In this document: positions 18,571 through 32,097 of the stretch, piece by piece | Layout: each line of letters opens with the position of its first letter | Numbering within the stretch: position 1 is the stretch's first letter | Source: Thiobaca trueperi | Lineage (GTDB): Bacteria > Pseudomonadota > Gammaproteobacteria > Chromatiales > Chromatiaceae | Direction of reading: 5' to 3' | Assembly: GCF_004342175.1 (NCBI RefSeq) | Contig: NZ_SMAO01000001.1 | Location: 62,001-126,000 of the forward strand | Length of the DNA: 64,000 bases | Notes under the pieces: generated by a model | Database searches by the model: none | What the model saw: only the letters and a program-made list of their open reading frames with translations | Told to the model about the DNA's origin: nothing | Made by a program: the position numbers and the translations under genes

Positions 18571-18682
18571 AGGGTTTGCCGGGACGTTTTTCAAACCACG
18601 TCAATGGCAAACGGCAGACTGGATTTGATCGGCGCCTCCGTGACATCCCGGTCGTGGAGGCGCCGGTTTGGTACGCGGTCCT

Positions 18683-20392
18683 TTAGTGGTCGGAAGCACC
18701 CTCGGCACCAATGCCGGTCTCGCAGCGGATCTTCTGCGCGTCGAAGGCGGCGCGGTCGGTCTTGGCGCGCTCGGAGTTGTCGAGCACCGAGAACAGCCAG
18801 ATGCAGAAGAAGGAGAAGGGGATCGAGATGATCGCCGGGTTGTCCAGGAAGATCAGGCCAACCGGCTTGCCATCGGCGCCGACGTTGCCGAGCACGTCAC
18901 CCCACACCGCCTTCGACATGACAGTCAGCGCCACGGCGCTGATGAGTCCGGCGAAGCCGCCGATCAGTGCGCCGCGCGTGGTCATCTTGCCCCAGAAGAT
19001 CGAGGCGACCAGGACCGGGAAGTTGGCACTCGCCGCGATGGCGAAGGCCAGACCCACCATGAAGGCCACGTTCTGGCTCTCGAAGGCGATGCCGAGTGCA
19101 ATCGCGACCAGACCCAGGCAGAAGGTGGCGATCTTGGACACGCGGATCTCGGTGGTCTCGTTGCTGCGACCGCGCGCGATGACGCTGGCATAGAGGTCAT
19201 GCGAGATCGCCGATGCGCCAGCCAGGGTCAGACCCGAGACCACGGCGAGGATGGTGGCAAAGGCAACCGCCGAGATGAAGCCCAGGAAGAGATTGCCGCC
19301 AACGGCTTCGGCGAGGCGGATGGCGACCATGTTGGTGCCGCCGTTCAGACCCTTCACGTCAACCAGCGCACCATTGACGATGGCGCCTTCCTTGAACCAT
19401 TCCGGATGCTGGGTGAGCAGCACGATCGCGGCGAAGCCGATGATGAAGGTCAGGATGTAGAAGTAGCCAATGAAGCCGGTGGCATAGAAGACCGATTTGC
19501 GGGCTTCCTTGGCGTCCGGCACGGTGAAGAAGCGCATCAGGATGTGGGGCAGACCGGCGGTGCCGAACATGAGCGCCAGACCCAGTGAGATGGCGTTGAT
19601 CGGATCCTTGACCAGTGTTCCCGGACCCATGATGGCATCCGCCTTGGGATGGGTTGCAATCGCCTGACGGAACATCTCCTCGGGCGAAAAGCCGAAGGTG
19701 GAGAGCGCGGCGATCGCCATGAAGGTGGCGCCCGACAGCAGGAGCACGGCCTTGATGATCTGCACCCAGGTGGTGGCGGTCATGCCGCCGAAGATGACGT
19801 AGACCATCATGAGCACGCCGACGATGACCACGGCGATCCAGTAGTCCAGACCGAACAGCAACTGGATCAGCTTGCCCGCACCGACCATCTGGGCGATCAG
19901 ATAGAAAGCGACCACGACCAGCGAGGAGATCGCCGCCATGGTGCGGATCTCGGTCTGACCGAAACGATAGGAACTCACGTCGGCAAAGGTGAACTTACCG
20001 AGGTTGCGGATCTGTTCGGCGATCAGGAACATGATGATCGGCCAGCCGACGAGGAAGCCGATGGAGTAGATCAGGCCATCGTAACCGGAGGCGAAGACCA
20101 GGCCGGAGATACCCAGGAAGGAGGCCGCCGACATGTAGTCGCCGGCAATCGCCAGACCGTTCTGGAAACCGGTGATGCCGCCACCGGCGGTGTAGAAGTC
20201 CTTGGCGGTGCGGGTGCGCTTGGCCGCCCAGTAGGTGATGCCCAGGGTGCCCGCGACGAAAGCCACGAACATGTAGATGGCGGTGAGGTTCAGCGCCTGT
20301 TGCTCGACCGCGCCTGACACGGCCGGTCCGGCAACGAGGGCAAAGGGAATCAGCAGGGCGAACAGAACGCCCCAGGTTGCGAAACGCTTCAT
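18683..20392 (-). CDS. actP: Cation/acetate symporter ActP
   Basis: A 569-residue sodium:solute symporter for acetate and other short monocarboxylates. A signal-like first helix ([16 protein letters not shown]) is followed by about 13 helices with the family segments [52 protein letters not shown] and [16 protein letters not shown]. The ATG overlaps the stop of the DUF485 gene (ATGA), the classic yjcH-actP arrangement; the open frame extends 79 codons upstream in a shadow frame and is rejected. Acetate assimilation fits a photoheterotrophic purple sulfur bacterium. Confidence 0.96.
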   Translation of the reverse strand: MKRFATWGVLFALLIPFALVAGPAVSGAVEQQALNLTAIYMFVAFVAGTLGITYWAAKRTRTAKDFYTAGGGITGFQNGLAIAGDYMSAASFLGISGLVFASGYDGLIYSIGFLVGWPIIMFLIAEQIRNLGKFTFADVSSYRFGQTEIRTMAAISSLVVVAFYLIAQMVGAGKLIQLLFGLDYWIAVVIVGVLMMVYVIFGGMTATTWVQIIKAVLLLSGATFMAIAALSTFGFSPEEMFRQAIATHPKADAIMGPGTLVKDPINAISLGLALMFGTAGLPHILMRFFTVPDAKEARKSVFYATGFIGYFYILTFIIGFAAIVLLTQHPEWFKEGAIVNGALVDVKGLNGGTNMVAIRLAEAVGGNLFLGFISAVAFATILAVVSGLTLAGASAISHDLYASVIARGRSNETTEIRVSKIATFCLGLVAIALGIAFESQNVAFMVGLAFAIAASANFPVLVASIFWGKMTTRGALIGGFAGLISAVALTVMSKAVWGDVLGNVGADGKPVGLIFLDNPAIISIPFSFFCIWLFSVLDNSERAKTDRAAFDAQKIRCETGIGAEGASDH

Positions 20393-20697
20393 TGCAGATC
20401 CTCGCGAATGGCCTTGGTCAGCGCATCGAACTTGCTGTTCGCGCGGGCGACATAGATACCGGTGAGAACAAAGGCGCTGACGATGATCGCCACCCCGATC
20501 GGCATGCCGACGGTGGTGACGGCACCAGCGGAAAGCGGGGTGGCCAGCAGTTTGGGCGCGAAGGCGATGATCAGGATGAAGCCGTAATAAATCACCAGCA
20601 TCAGAACCGTCAGGTTCCAGGCGAAACATTTACGGGTACAGATTAACTCCTGATAGCGCGGATGCGCTTTGATGGCGTCGATCGAATGTTGTTGCAT
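20389..20697 (-). CDS. yjcH: DUF485 membrane protein (YjcH)
   Basis: A 102-residue inner-membrane protein with two helices ([47 protein letters not shown]), characteristic of DUF485 and usually co-encoded with ActP. AGGAG eight bases before the ATG. It overlaps actP by four bases and is probably an accessory subunit of the transporter. Confidence 0.94.
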   Translation of the reverse strand: MQQHSIDAIKAHPRYQELICTRKCFAWNLTVLMLVIYYGFILIIAFAPKLLATPLSAGAVTTVGMPIGVAIIVSAFVLTGIYVARANSKFDALTKAIREDLQ

Positions 20698-20965
20698 TGG
20701 CCACTCCTACCGTAATGAGTTGGAACTAAGGTTGTGAGAGTCAGGCAGTGCAGACAGACCCTAGGAGGTCGCGACGGGGGAGTCCCCGCCGACCGGAACA
20801 CACGCACAAACCACCCCCGTGCTCGTGAGACGGGCACGGTGCCTCTCGTCATTTATTTTCTTGATTGCGCACGTGCGCTCCGGGGAGCGACGGATTGTGC
20901 TGGTGGAACCGCCAGCCGTCAACGCACCGAATGATTTTTTTTATCTATCGGGTTTATTTCGACCC

Positions 20966-21982
20966 TCAGGTCCGCACCCCTGCCGACACCGTATAACTGT
21001 CCAGAATGTTGACATAATTGGCCCTTTCGAATGCGGCTGGGTTGGGCACTGACAGCGCACTGACCCGGCCACGGAACTCAGCGACCGACTCGAAACCCTG
21101 CTCGGCCATCCAGTCCTGAATGCCGCGCAGAATCTGCGCGGTATAGATCGGGCCGTTTTCGAGCAGCACGCTGCACAGATGCACCACGTCGGCCCCGGCG
21201 AGCAGCAGCTTGATGGCGTCTTCAGAAGTGTGCACACCGCCGGTGGCGCCGAGCGACAGATCGCCCAGACGCCCATGCAGGATGGCGATCCAGCGCATCG
21301 CCAGCAGGATCTCGGCTGAGGTCGAAGGCCGCAGGGTCGATTGCAGACGCAGACCCTGAATGTCGATGTCCGGCTGATAGAAGCGGTTGAAGAGCGCGAC
21401 CCCGTTGGCACCCGCCGCCGCCATCTGTTTGACCAGATTGCCGATTGAGCTGAAGGCCGGCGAGAGTTTCATGTTGATCGGGATCCGCACCTGACCGCGC
21501 AGCTCACGCAGGAGCGTCAGATAGCGTTCCTCGACCTCGGCGCCGGTCTGGTCGATGTCGCCCGCGACATAATAGACATTGAGTTCCAGGGCGTCGGCGC
21601 CGGCCTGTTCCAGTTCGCGCGCATGACGGATCCAGCCGCTGGACGTGACGCCGTTGAGACTGGCGATGACCGGGATGTCGAGCGTGTCCTTGAGTTTGCG
21701 GATGTGCTCCAGATACTGATCCAGCGCATTGGCGAAATCGGGCTGTTTGGGCAGGAAGCCGTTGCCGATCTCGGCGTTGCCGGTTTCCTGATGGTGCAGA
21801 AAACGCACCATGGATTCGGATTCGGCAGTGATGGCCTCCTCGAACAGCGACCACATGATGATGGCCGCTGCGCCATGGTCTTCCAGCTCGCGCGCGATGC
21901 TGACGCTCTTCGAGAGCGGCGAGGCCGAGGGGACGATCGGGTTTTTGAGTTCCAGGCCGAGATAATGGGTCGTCAGGTTCAT
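20966..21982 (-). CDS. Dihydroorotate dehydrogenase-like flavoprotein
   Basis: A 338-residue TIM-barrel protein of the DHOD superfamily. It opens MNLTTHYLGLELKNPIVPSA, with FMN-site segments IPVIASLNGVTSSGW, DALELNVYYV, INMKLSPAFSSIG, GVALFNRFYQ and ATGGVHTSEDA. The spacing and the lack of the pyrimidine-specific catalytic context argue against PyrD; such paralogues are recurrently placed next to pyruvate:ferredoxin oxidoreductase. nifJ lies directly upstream in the same direction, with a 148-bp repeat element in between. GGAG precedes the ATG. The redox partner and substrate are unknown. Confidence 0.85.
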   Translation of the reverse strand: MNLTTHYLGLELKNPIVPSASPLSKSVSIARELEDHGAAAIIMWSLFEEAITAESESMVRFLHHQETGNAEIGNGFLPKQPDFANALDQYLEHIRKLKDTLDIPVIASLNGVTSSGWIRHARELEQAGADALELNVYYVAGDIDQTGAEVEERYLTLLRELRGQVRIPINMKLSPAFSSIGNLVKQMAAAGANGVALFNRFYQPDIDIQGLRLQSTLRPSTSAEILLAMRWIAILHGRLGDLSLGATGGVHTSEDAIKLLLAGADVVHLCSVLLENGPIYTAQILRGIQDWMAEQGFESVAEFRGRVSALSVPNPAAFERANYVNILDSYTVSAGVRT

Positions 21983-22054
21983 CTGTTTCTGCTCCGCGAG
22001 AGACCCCGGCGTTCACTCCGGGGAAGGGATTTTTGACAGGACAGGATCTGTTTT

Positions 22055-22199
22055 CTAGTGCAACAGCTTATAAATCCCGAGGCCGTTCGTTGTCGTTGTC
22101 GTAATCGAAGATTCGCAAGCCGAAGACGACAGCGACAACGACAACGACAACGACAACAACAACGATCAGAGACGGTCTCGGAGCATCTGCATTGCTGCA

Positions 22200-22202
<3 letters not shown>
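22055..22202. repeat. MITE-like hairpin element, copy A
   Basis: Begins CTAGTGCAACA and ends TGCTGCACTA (imperfect terminal inverted repeats). Its centre is a hairpin with GTTGTC-type arms (22088-22101 against an expanded GACAAC run 22124-22163) and the loop TAATCGAAGATTCGCAAGC. The right arm carries more repeat units than the left. The last three bases supply the TAG stop codon of nifJ on the minus strand. Copies B and C lie near 37960 and at 55319. Confidence 0.75.
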
Positions 22203-25787
<3,585 letters not shown>

Positions 25788-26087
25788 CGATCTGTCCCGC
25801 ATGAGTGATGAATAAAGGATGCGGCCGTGCCAACCCGGTATGGTCTGCGCAGGTCGGGGAGCCGTCTGGGTGGGGCAACTATAGCCCGAAATTGTTCGTC
25901 GTTGGCGATGGGGCTGTCTGGCCGCCCGTGCCAATCGATTCTGGCGTTATCGCACGCATTCGGCCTAAAGTGTCCAGCGCGACCGTGACGGATGGTAACG
26001 CGAGCAAGCGGATGATTTCTTCAACTCAGAGATGGACGGTCAGGCAGATGGTGCTCCGTCCTGAAAGACGTGGTTTCCTGTACCGCA
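25788..26087. other. Divergent intergenic region nifJ / nucleoside transporter
   Basis: About 300 bases between the divergent starts. A -24-like TGGCACG occurs on the minus strand near 25830 but without a correct -12 box. No other promoter, hairpin or small gene was convincing. Confidence 0.35.
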
Positions 26088-27341
26088 ATGATGACAACTC
26101 TCCTGCAACCATTACTCGGACTCAGCGTGCTGACCGCAAGCGCCTGGCTGTTGAGCGAAAACCGCCGCGCCGTGCGTCCGCGCCTCATCGTCGCGGGACT
26201 CGCACTCCAGTTTCTGCTGGCGCTGGCGCTGCTGAAACTGCCACCGGTCAAGGCGCTCTTTCTGAGCCTGAACGGGCTGGTGCTGGCGGTGCAGCAGGCC
26301 ACCCAGGCCGGCACCGAGCTGGTCTTCGGCTATCTCGGCGGGGCCGCCGCGCCCTTCGAGACGCTCTATCCCCATAACAGCTTCGTGCTCGCCTTCCGCG
26401 CCCTGCCGCTGATCCTGGTCATCAGCGCGCTCTCGGCCCTGCTGTTTCACTGGCGCATCCTGCCGCTGCTGGTGCGCGGATTCGCCTGGCTGCTGCGCCG
26501 CACCCTGGGCACGGGCGGACCGCTGGGGCTGGGTGCCGCCGCCAATGTCTTCGTCGGCATGACCGAGGCGCCGCTGCTGATCCGGCCCTATCTGGCCGGC
26601 ATGACCCGCCCGGCGCTGTTCGGACTCATGACCTGCGGCATGGCGACCATCGCCGGCACGGTCATGGTGCTTTATGCCAGTCTCATCGGTTCGGTCGTCC
26701 CGGACGCCATGGGCCATATCCTCATTGCCTCCATCATCAGCGCGCCAGCGGCACTGATGATCGCCGGGATCCTGATCCCGGAGACGCAGGAGGCCAGAGA
26801 CGAGACACCCGTGCGGATCGAGAGCCAGTCACGCAGCGCCATGGACGCCATCACGCGCGGCACCCTGGAGGCGATCCCGCTCTGGCTCAACATCCTCGCC
26901 ATGCTGGTGGTCATGGTCGCCCTGGTCAGTCTGGTCAACCAGTTGCTCGGGCTGCTGCCGATGATTGCTGGCGAACCGCTGACCGCGCAGCGTCTGCTCG
27001 GCTGGATCATGGCCCCAGTGGTCTGGCTGATCGGCATCCCCTGGCACGAAGCGCCGACCGCTGGCGCGCTCATGGGCATCAAGACCGTGCTCAATGAGCT
27101 GGTCGCCTATCTCGAACTGGCGCGCCTGCCGACCGAGACACTGAGCGAACGCAGCCGTCTCATCATGACCTACGCCCTCTGCGGCTTCGCCAATCTCGGC
27201 AGTCTGGGGATCATGATCGGCGGACTGGGCGCCATGGCCCCCAAGCGCCGCGACGAGATCGTCGCCATGGGGCTGAAATCCATCCTCGCGGGGACGATGG
27301 CGACACTCATGACCGGGGCAGTGGTGGGGATTTTGATTTGA
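26088..27341 (+). CDS. Concentrative nucleoside transporter (NupC/CNT-like)
   Basis: A 417-residue inner-membrane protein with about ten helices. CNT-family marks are the NGLVLAVQQATQAGTELVFGYLGG segment, FAFRALPLI-like ALPLILVISALSALLFHW, the GLGAAANVFVGMTEAPLLIRPYL substrate/sodium signature, and CGFANLGSLGIMIGGLGAMAPKRR near the end. It is predicted to import nucleosides with sodium or protons. Start uncertain: ATG 26088 or 26091, or an in-frame GTG at 26070; none has a strong ribosome site. It stands alone, divergent from nifJ. Confidence 0.85.
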   Translation: MMTTLLQPLLGLSVLTASAWLLSENRRAVRPRLIVAGLALQFLLALALLKLPPVKALFLSLNGLVLAVQQATQAGTELVFGYLGGAAAPFETLYPHNSFVLAFRALPLILVISALSALLFHWRILPLLVRGFAWLLRRTLGTGGPLGLGAAANVFVGMTEAPLLIRPYLAGMTRPALFGLMTCGMATIAGTVMVLYASLIGSVVPDAMGHILIASIISAPAALMIAGILIPETQEARDETPVRIESQSRSAMDAITRGTLEAIPLWLNILAMLVVMVALVSLVNQLLGLLPMIAGEPLTAQRLLGWIMAPVVWLIGIPWHEAPTAGALMGIKTVLNELVAYLELARLPTETLSERSRLIMTYALCGFANLGSLGIMIGGLGAMAPKRRDEIVAMGLKSILAGTMATLMTGAVVGILI

Positions 27342-27426
27342 CAATGCAGGAAGCCGACGTTGTCTTCATCGTCGGCCTCGCGGCCGCATTGGCGGCTCCG
27401 ATCATCGCGGCCCCACTGGATTCGAG

Positions 27427-29070
27427 CTACGCCTGCCGCAAGAAGGCGCGCAGGTTTTCCATTTCATCGGTGTTCTCAAGGCTGGGGTCTGATTGGCAGA
27501 GTTGATCCAACAGGCGCTTCAGCCGATCGCTGTGCCAGGGTTCGGTGGTCCCTGGAACGACAAGGGTATGCAGAAGTCTCAGCAGATCTTGTGGAAAGCG
27601 TTCGGCATAGGGGAACGGCTGATCTGAGAGATCGGCTGACGCCTTTTCCTGAGTCAGTGGATAGACGATACCGAAAATATCCTTCGCTCGACCGATTACC
27701 GGTTTCTGTTCGAGCAGAAGGCTTGTTGCCTCGGGGAAGGCTTCTCGTGTCTGCAACAACATCGTGCTCAGTCTGGCGCTCAATCCGGGCGATTGCTTGT
27801 CGGTCGATAGGGGCCAATAGGTCTCGAAGAAGGGGCCGATTCGTTCTCGCCAAGACTGTGCGGCGTCAAGGCCACGTGCGCGTAGGTCGGTCTCGAATTG
27901 ACGGGCAATGATTGCGAGTTGCTTAGGCCCGAGGCGGGAGAAGATGTCGGCCAGTGGCTTACGGTCTATCTCTGCGTCGAAAGCGCCAGGATGAAGCAAG
28001 TGCGCGGCAAAAAAGTCAAGGAGCCGGTCCGCACTGTCTGGAAACGCCTCGAAATGGCGTAATGACGACCAGAGTGCTGGCTTCAAGCTGCCCCAGAGCT
28101 TTGAAGAGACCTGTGCCGGCCAGAGAAACGCCTGCCATAAGCTGACGGCTTGCTGAACATCCGGCTCGAAGCTGGCCATCGGTTCTACGAGATATTGTTG
28201 GCACCATGAAGGATCGATGCGATACAGCCAGACCAGCCGAGAGGTGAGCATGAGCCGGGCGTCCAAGTGTGGTGGGCTACCGCCCTTGACCAGAGCGTCG
28301 AAACGCCAAAGCAGGTTCTCTGGAAGACCGGCATCCTCATCGAGATCATGCTTCCAGAGCCGCTCCAGCAGCGTCAAAGCCAGTTCTCCGCCCGGAGCGT
28401 TCAGCGCTGCTGTGATCCTGTCGGCGCCACCTGCTGACGATGATTGCCGAGACGCGAGAGCCTTGCTCCAGAGCCGGTCCCACAGGCACCAGAACTCGGA
28501 TTGCTTCTCCAGATCGATCGGCAACTGTTTGGCTGCCGATTGCAGCCATTCGAGAAAGCCCCAGCCGCCGACCTCTGAACTGTCGTCTTGGTCGAGATAC
28601 CGAAGCAGTCGAGACCCAGCGTCACACAGAGTTTCGGCGTCTTGCGCTTCACTCACGCCTGAGGCCATTGAGTTCAACAAAGACTGGTTCGAATCCTGCC
28701 CAGACTCGATCAAGAGATCGAGGATCGCAAAGGCCCGCTCAGGCTTCTCGCGCGCAAGCGTCTTGATTAGCTGGCGGGTTTTCCATTCCCTGTGCTCTGC
28801 CAGTCGCGTCGCGACCTCTTCGTTCGAAAGGGTTTCCAAGTCGCTCGCATCGATCGGCTCGACCCAGCGTAAACCGCCATCTGCCGTTGGAACCCAGACG
28901 GTGCGGGGGTCTTCGGCCCTAGTGTTCCAGGCTTCCATCTGCCGCTTGGCGCGACGGTCAGCAGAGCCGGTCAGCTCCACGCCCCCAAAAGCGAGCCAGG
29001 CAAGACGACGGTCGATCAGTGCTACTCGTTCTTCTCTGTCAAGCTTGCGTCTTTCGCGCATGTCAGTCAC
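27427..29070 (-). CDS. C-terminal half of a split SIR2-type defence-like protein
   Basis: A 547-residue mostly alpha-helical, Trp/Leu-rich soluble protein without catalytic motifs that I recognise. It starts with a GTG (or ATG at 29061) overlapping by eight bases the end of the SIR2-domain gene, in the +1 frame. In-frame codons upstream of the GTG (KDPRDKDL) are also charged and helix-like. The combined length, about 1,330 residues, is what I would expect of large SIR2 proteins with a helical C-terminal domain of the DUF4020 sort; that assignment is from memory. Either two coupled genes or one gene broken by a single-base frameshift. GC content is visibly lower than in flanking genes. Confidence 0.6.
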   Translation of the reverse strand: MTDMRERRKLDREERVALIDRRLAWLAFGGVELTGSADRRAKRQMEAWNTRAEDPRTVWVPTADGGLRWVEPIDASDLETLSNEEVATRLAEHREWKTRQLIKTLAREKPERAFAILDLLIESGQDSNQSLLNSMASGVSEAQDAETLCDAGSRLLRYLDQDDSSEVGGWGFLEWLQSAAKQLPIDLEKQSEFWCLWDRLWSKALASRQSSSAGGADRITAALNAPGGELALTLLERLWKHDLDEDAGLPENLLWRFDALVKGGSPPHLDARLMLTSRLVWLYRIDPSWCQQYLVEPMASFEPDVQQAVSLWQAFLWPAQVSSKLWGSLKPALWSSLRHFEAFPDSADRLLDFFAAHLLHPGAFDAEIDRKPLADIFSRLGPKQLAIIARQFETDLRARGLDAAQSWRERIGPFFETYWPLSTDKQSPGLSARLSTMLLQTREAFPEATSLLLEQKPVIGRAKDIFGIVYPLTQEKASADLSDQPFPYAERFPQDLLRLLHTLVVPGTTEPWHSDRLKRLLDQLCQSDPSLENTDEMENLRAFLRQA

Positions 29071-31423
29071 CAGATCCTTGTCGCGAGGGTCCTTTCCGTA
29101 TCACCTCCACTAGCTCTTCGAGCTGGTCTCGAGGTAGTCGTCGACCGAGCGACTCCAACAAGGGGTTGAGTTCTGGCTCCACTTGAGTCTCCCAGAGGAG
29201 CACCTCGCGATTACCCAGCAGGAAGCGCAGTCCCAACTCGGGGGAGCAGCCGTCAGACGTACATGCATGAAGCACTAGCCGGCCGAAGAGTATTCCCCAA
29301 GGTTGCCTCGCATACTCGACCCAACGCGAGAGCAGTCGTTCACCCGCAGTCGGGTTCTGGGCCACCAAAACAGCCATCGCATCGCGGCAGAGATAGACCA
29401 GGTCCACCCATTTGCGACGGCCGAACTCCTCTCGGTCAGCGTTGAACAGGCTCGCCAGGGAGGGTCTGTGCCCGAGGAGAGGTCCTATGTCGCCAATCCA
29501 GTCCGCAATCCGCAAGGTCTTTGCCAGGCACTCACCAAGGTCAGCGGCCAGATCCGCGAGCGCCGATTGTTGTTCTGACTGTTGCATCCATTCGATCGCC
29601 TCGGCCAGCTGGTAATTATCGCTGTAGTCCGCGAGCTGGATGACTGGCAATGCCACTGGATTGACGCCTGCCTCTTGACCTTCTGCATCGGCGTCGCGCG
29701 CTTCTTCGGCTTGCCGGGCTGGCTCACGAATGGAAGGAATCGGCTCGAAGCGATCCAGAAAGCGAGCCCGGCTTTCCGCGTCCAAGCCCCCCTCTGCCGT
29801 CAGATGCCGGTGCATCACTGGCTGCGTTTCGTGCAGACGATTGCCTCGTTGATCATGGGCGAAAACGACGATGCGCCAGAAGCGGACCAGATCTTCTGGG
29901 AGCTGATCCCTTGCATGCTCGATCTGCCGAACGATCTCGTCTCGCAGCGTATCGCTGATCTTGCCGTTTCGCTCAGCGACGATCAGAGCAAGTTCACGGT
30001 CGTACAGGTGAGCCGCGATCCACCTTGCCAGATGCCAACTGATCGGATGCTCCTCGAACCCTCGGGCGGCACGCTCGAACAGATGTGTGAGGCGGATATG
30101 GCTTCCCGAGTCATTGCGCCTTGCCGGCGGTGACAGTGGATCTCCTATCCAGTATCCATCGACACAAAAGGATCCGAACGGATTGTGCGGAGGTCTGAGC
30201 GGATCGGCCGATCGCGTCGAGTGCACAGGCGTATTCGATCTGTTGTCTGACCAGGCGAGCAGTGCCCGCAGCCAGGAGATGTTGGTGCGCGACTCGGGTG
30301 CCGATTGAAGGTCCGAGTTGGCGATCGCCTTCGCCACGGAGCCATCCGGAGCAGTCAGCGCCCAAACGAGGGCTGTGACATTCTGATCCTCGCCGCTCTT
30401 CGGTTCATATGGTTTGCTCAGTATTTCTAGCGCTTGGCCGAATCGTGAATCGAAACCACCGCGATGAAGTTCCGCCCACTTGGCGATGGTCTTCCGCAGA
30501 TCATCATGGTCGTTCGCCGAGTCGTACAGAATCGGCTCGACACGTTTGCTTCGCCATTCACTGGCGGTCGCTTTGCGATTTGCTCCGGCTTCGATGCCGA
30601 CCAAGGCATAAGGCTGGCGAAAGGGGCGACCCGAGGCGTGGTCCATCGCGATGGCATCGACGAGATAGGTCATGACAGGATCGTTGATGCTGTAGCCGAT
30701 GAAGAGAACCGTGAACTCACGGAATAATTCGACCACGAAGCGGGCAGCCCAGCCGTCCTGAAGGTAGGCGCGTCCGAAGTCGGCACTGGTGATGACCAGG
30801 TCATTCAACCCGCCCGGTTCGGTGGCTTGACCCAGGATCCTGCCGTGCAGGAAGGTCAATGAGCGCCAGCTCTCGGCCCGCGGAGTGGCGATCCGCGGTG
30901 CCTCCCAGGTCTGGGACGGTTCAAAAGAAGCTCGGTGCCTGCCACTGGCCTTGGCGGCCTTCGAGGCGAGGTGGAAGCGGTTGTCGAAGTTGGTGGTCAC
31001 CAGCCGATGTCCGACGCCTTTCAGTGCGGAGAGTTCCAGCAGATCCTGATGGAGCCCGCAGTCCTTCTCCGTCTCTGGTGGGCATTCGAGTAGCCTTTCG
31101 CTCAGGTAGCGGCGCATGGCGCCTGGCGACGTCTGAACCTCCAACAGACCCAAGGCGCGATCGAATTTGTCCTGCCAGAACGCAACCTCCCAAGGCTTGT
31201 CTGGCAAGCGCGCAAAGGTCTCGCAGAAATCCGCACGTCGCTCGGCGCTTTCCGCTAGTGGCACGTTGCATCGGCGGAACACATCGATGGTCAGTTGGCG
31301 GAAATTGGGTAGCTTTGTATAGACCGAGATTCCTGCACCGCAAAAGAAGACCAGGCGCTCCTCTTCGAGCGCCTGGTGAACGTCGTTCGGGAGGTCTACG
31401 CCGGTGCTCAGTATGGGCAACAT
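29063..31423 (-). CDS. SIR2-like domain protein (candidate anti-phage NADase)
   Basis: A 786-residue protein whose N-terminal ~280 residues form a SIR2-like NAD-binding domain: FFCGAGISVYTKLPNF (GAGxS loop), LVTTNFDNRF (TxNxD), SLTFLHGRI (catalytic His) and LFIGYSINDP (GxSxxD). The remainder is helical with no recognised motif. Such SIR2 domains fused to long helical regions act as NAD-depleting effectors in several phage-defence systems. GGAAG lies upstream of the ATG. The gene overlaps the next one by eight bases in another frame, and a BrnTA toxin-antitoxin pair is adjacent, all in a lower-GC islet. Defence function is inference from the domain and context. Confidence 0.8.
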   Translation of the reverse strand: MLPILSTGVDLPNDVHQALEEERLVFFCGAGISVYTKLPNFRQLTIDVFRRCNVPLAESAERRADFCETFARLPDKPWEVAFWQDKFDRALGLLEVQTSPGAMRRYLSERLLECPPETEKDCGLHQDLLELSALKGVGHRLVTTNFDNRFHLASKAAKASGRHRASFEPSQTWEAPRIATPRAESWRSLTFLHGRILGQATEPGGLNDLVITSADFGRAYLQDGWAARFVVELFREFTVLFIGYSINDPVMTYLVDAIAMDHASGRPFRQPYALVGIEAGANRKATASEWRSKRVEPILYDSANDHDDLRKTIAKWAELHRGGFDSRFGQALEILSKPYEPKSGEDQNVTALVWALTAPDGSVAKAIANSDLQSAPESRTNISWLRALLAWSDNRSNTPVHSTRSADPLRPPHNPFGSFCVDGYWIGDPLSPPARRNDSGSHIRLTHLFERAARGFEEHPISWHLARWIAAHLYDRELALIVAERNGKISDTLRDEIVRQIEHARDQLPEDLVRFWRIVVFAHDQRGNRLHETQPVMHRHLTAEGGLDAESRARFLDRFEPIPSIREPARQAEEARDADAEGQEAGVNPVALPVIQLADYSDNYQLAEAIEWMQQSEQQSALADLAADLGECLAKTLRIADWIGDIGPLLGHRPSLASLFNADREEFGRRKWVDLVYLCRDAMAVLVAQNPTAGERLLSRWVEYARQPWGILFGRLVLHACTSDGCSPELGLRFLLGNREVLLWETQVEPELNPLLESLGRRLPRDQLEELVEVIRKGPSRQGSGD

Positions 31424-31517
31424 CGCAATATCTTCCGTTCAACCGTCGGTCTTTCCATGCTCAGGGTAAGCGATTGTCGGCTTCCAGGTTTCTATTCCAC
31501 TGATCGCTACCGGAGCA

Positions 31518-31763
31518 TCAACCTGCCTGTCGCAGCTCTTCGCGAACGACGCGACGTAGCGTGCTTTCCAGGTCGGTGCCCTGCTTGTGCCGGATGTACT
31601 CCTGCAGTGCTTCATTGATGAGCGTCTGGTAGTTGCCACCGCCAGCAACCTGATCCCGAAACCACTGGATGATGTCTGGGTCGAGCCGAATCGTGATCCG
31701 CTCCTTGCCGGTCTTAATGACCGGCCCACTTTCAGCGTGGGAAAAATCGTATTCACCTCGCAT
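31518..31763 (-). CDS. brnA: BrnA-type antitoxin
   Basis: An 81-residue antitoxin. Its central ITIRLDPDIIQWFRDQVAGG followed by NYQTLINEALQEYI is the ribbon-helix-helix-like DNA-binding segment of BrnA/COG3514 proteins. The C-terminal tail (STLRRVVREELRQAG) probably wraps the toxin. AGGTGATC precedes the ATG, six bases after the BrnT stop, giving the normal toxin-first order. The complex is expected to repress its own promoter. Confidence 0.85.
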   Translation of the reverse strand: MRGEYDFSHAESGPVIKTGKERITIRLDPDIIQWFRDQVAGGGNYQTLINEALQEYIRHKQGTDLESTLRRVVREELRQAG

Positions 31764-31769
31764 AGATGA

Positions 31770-32057
31770 TCACCTCTGTAAAAATGTTCGACGCTCCGAC
31801 GGTGTTGCGGCACGTGCGGAAATGATGCGAATGGTAGTGTCGTCAGGTTGGCTGTAGACGACGACCAGCAGACGGCCTGACGTATCTATACCGACGAGGA
31901 CATACCGATGCTCGGCGTGGTGATCGGGATCGGGAATAACCTTGCTGAAAGAATCATAGAAACACTCCACCGCATCGGCGAAGTCCACGCCGTGCTTGCG
32001 ACGATTCGCCTGCCGTTTGTTTTCATCCCACTCGAAATCGATGTCATCAAGTGCCAT
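31770..32057 (-). CDS. brnT: BrnT-type ribonuclease toxin
   Basis: A 95-residue RelE-fold-like RNase toxin of the BrnT family, recognised by FEWDENKRQANRRKHGVDF near the N-terminus and IRIISARAATPSERRTF near the C-terminus. The start at 32057 (MALDDIDFEW) fits the family length; an ATG six codons earlier at 32075 is possible and neither has a good ribosome site. It blocks growth by RNA cleavage when unopposed by BrnA. Located between the SIR2 gene and rimI. Confidence 0.85.
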   Translation of the reverse strand: MALDDIDFEWDENKRQANRRKHGVDFADAVECFYDSFSKVIPDPDHHAEHRYVLVGIDTSGRLLVVVYSQPDDTTIRIISARAATPSERRTFLQR

Positions 32058-32097
32058 GCCATGAAGTGTATGCACAAAAGACTGACGTTGTCAGCAG

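Noticed and set aside
22080-22165. Possible CRISPR or satellite array from GACAAC repeats
   Set aside because: Units are 6 bases, contiguous and without spacers; part of a hairpin element.
25824-25840. TGGCACG-like -24 box upstream of nifJ (minus strand)
   Set aside because: The -12 position lacks GC at the required spacing, so it is not a credible sigma54 promoter.
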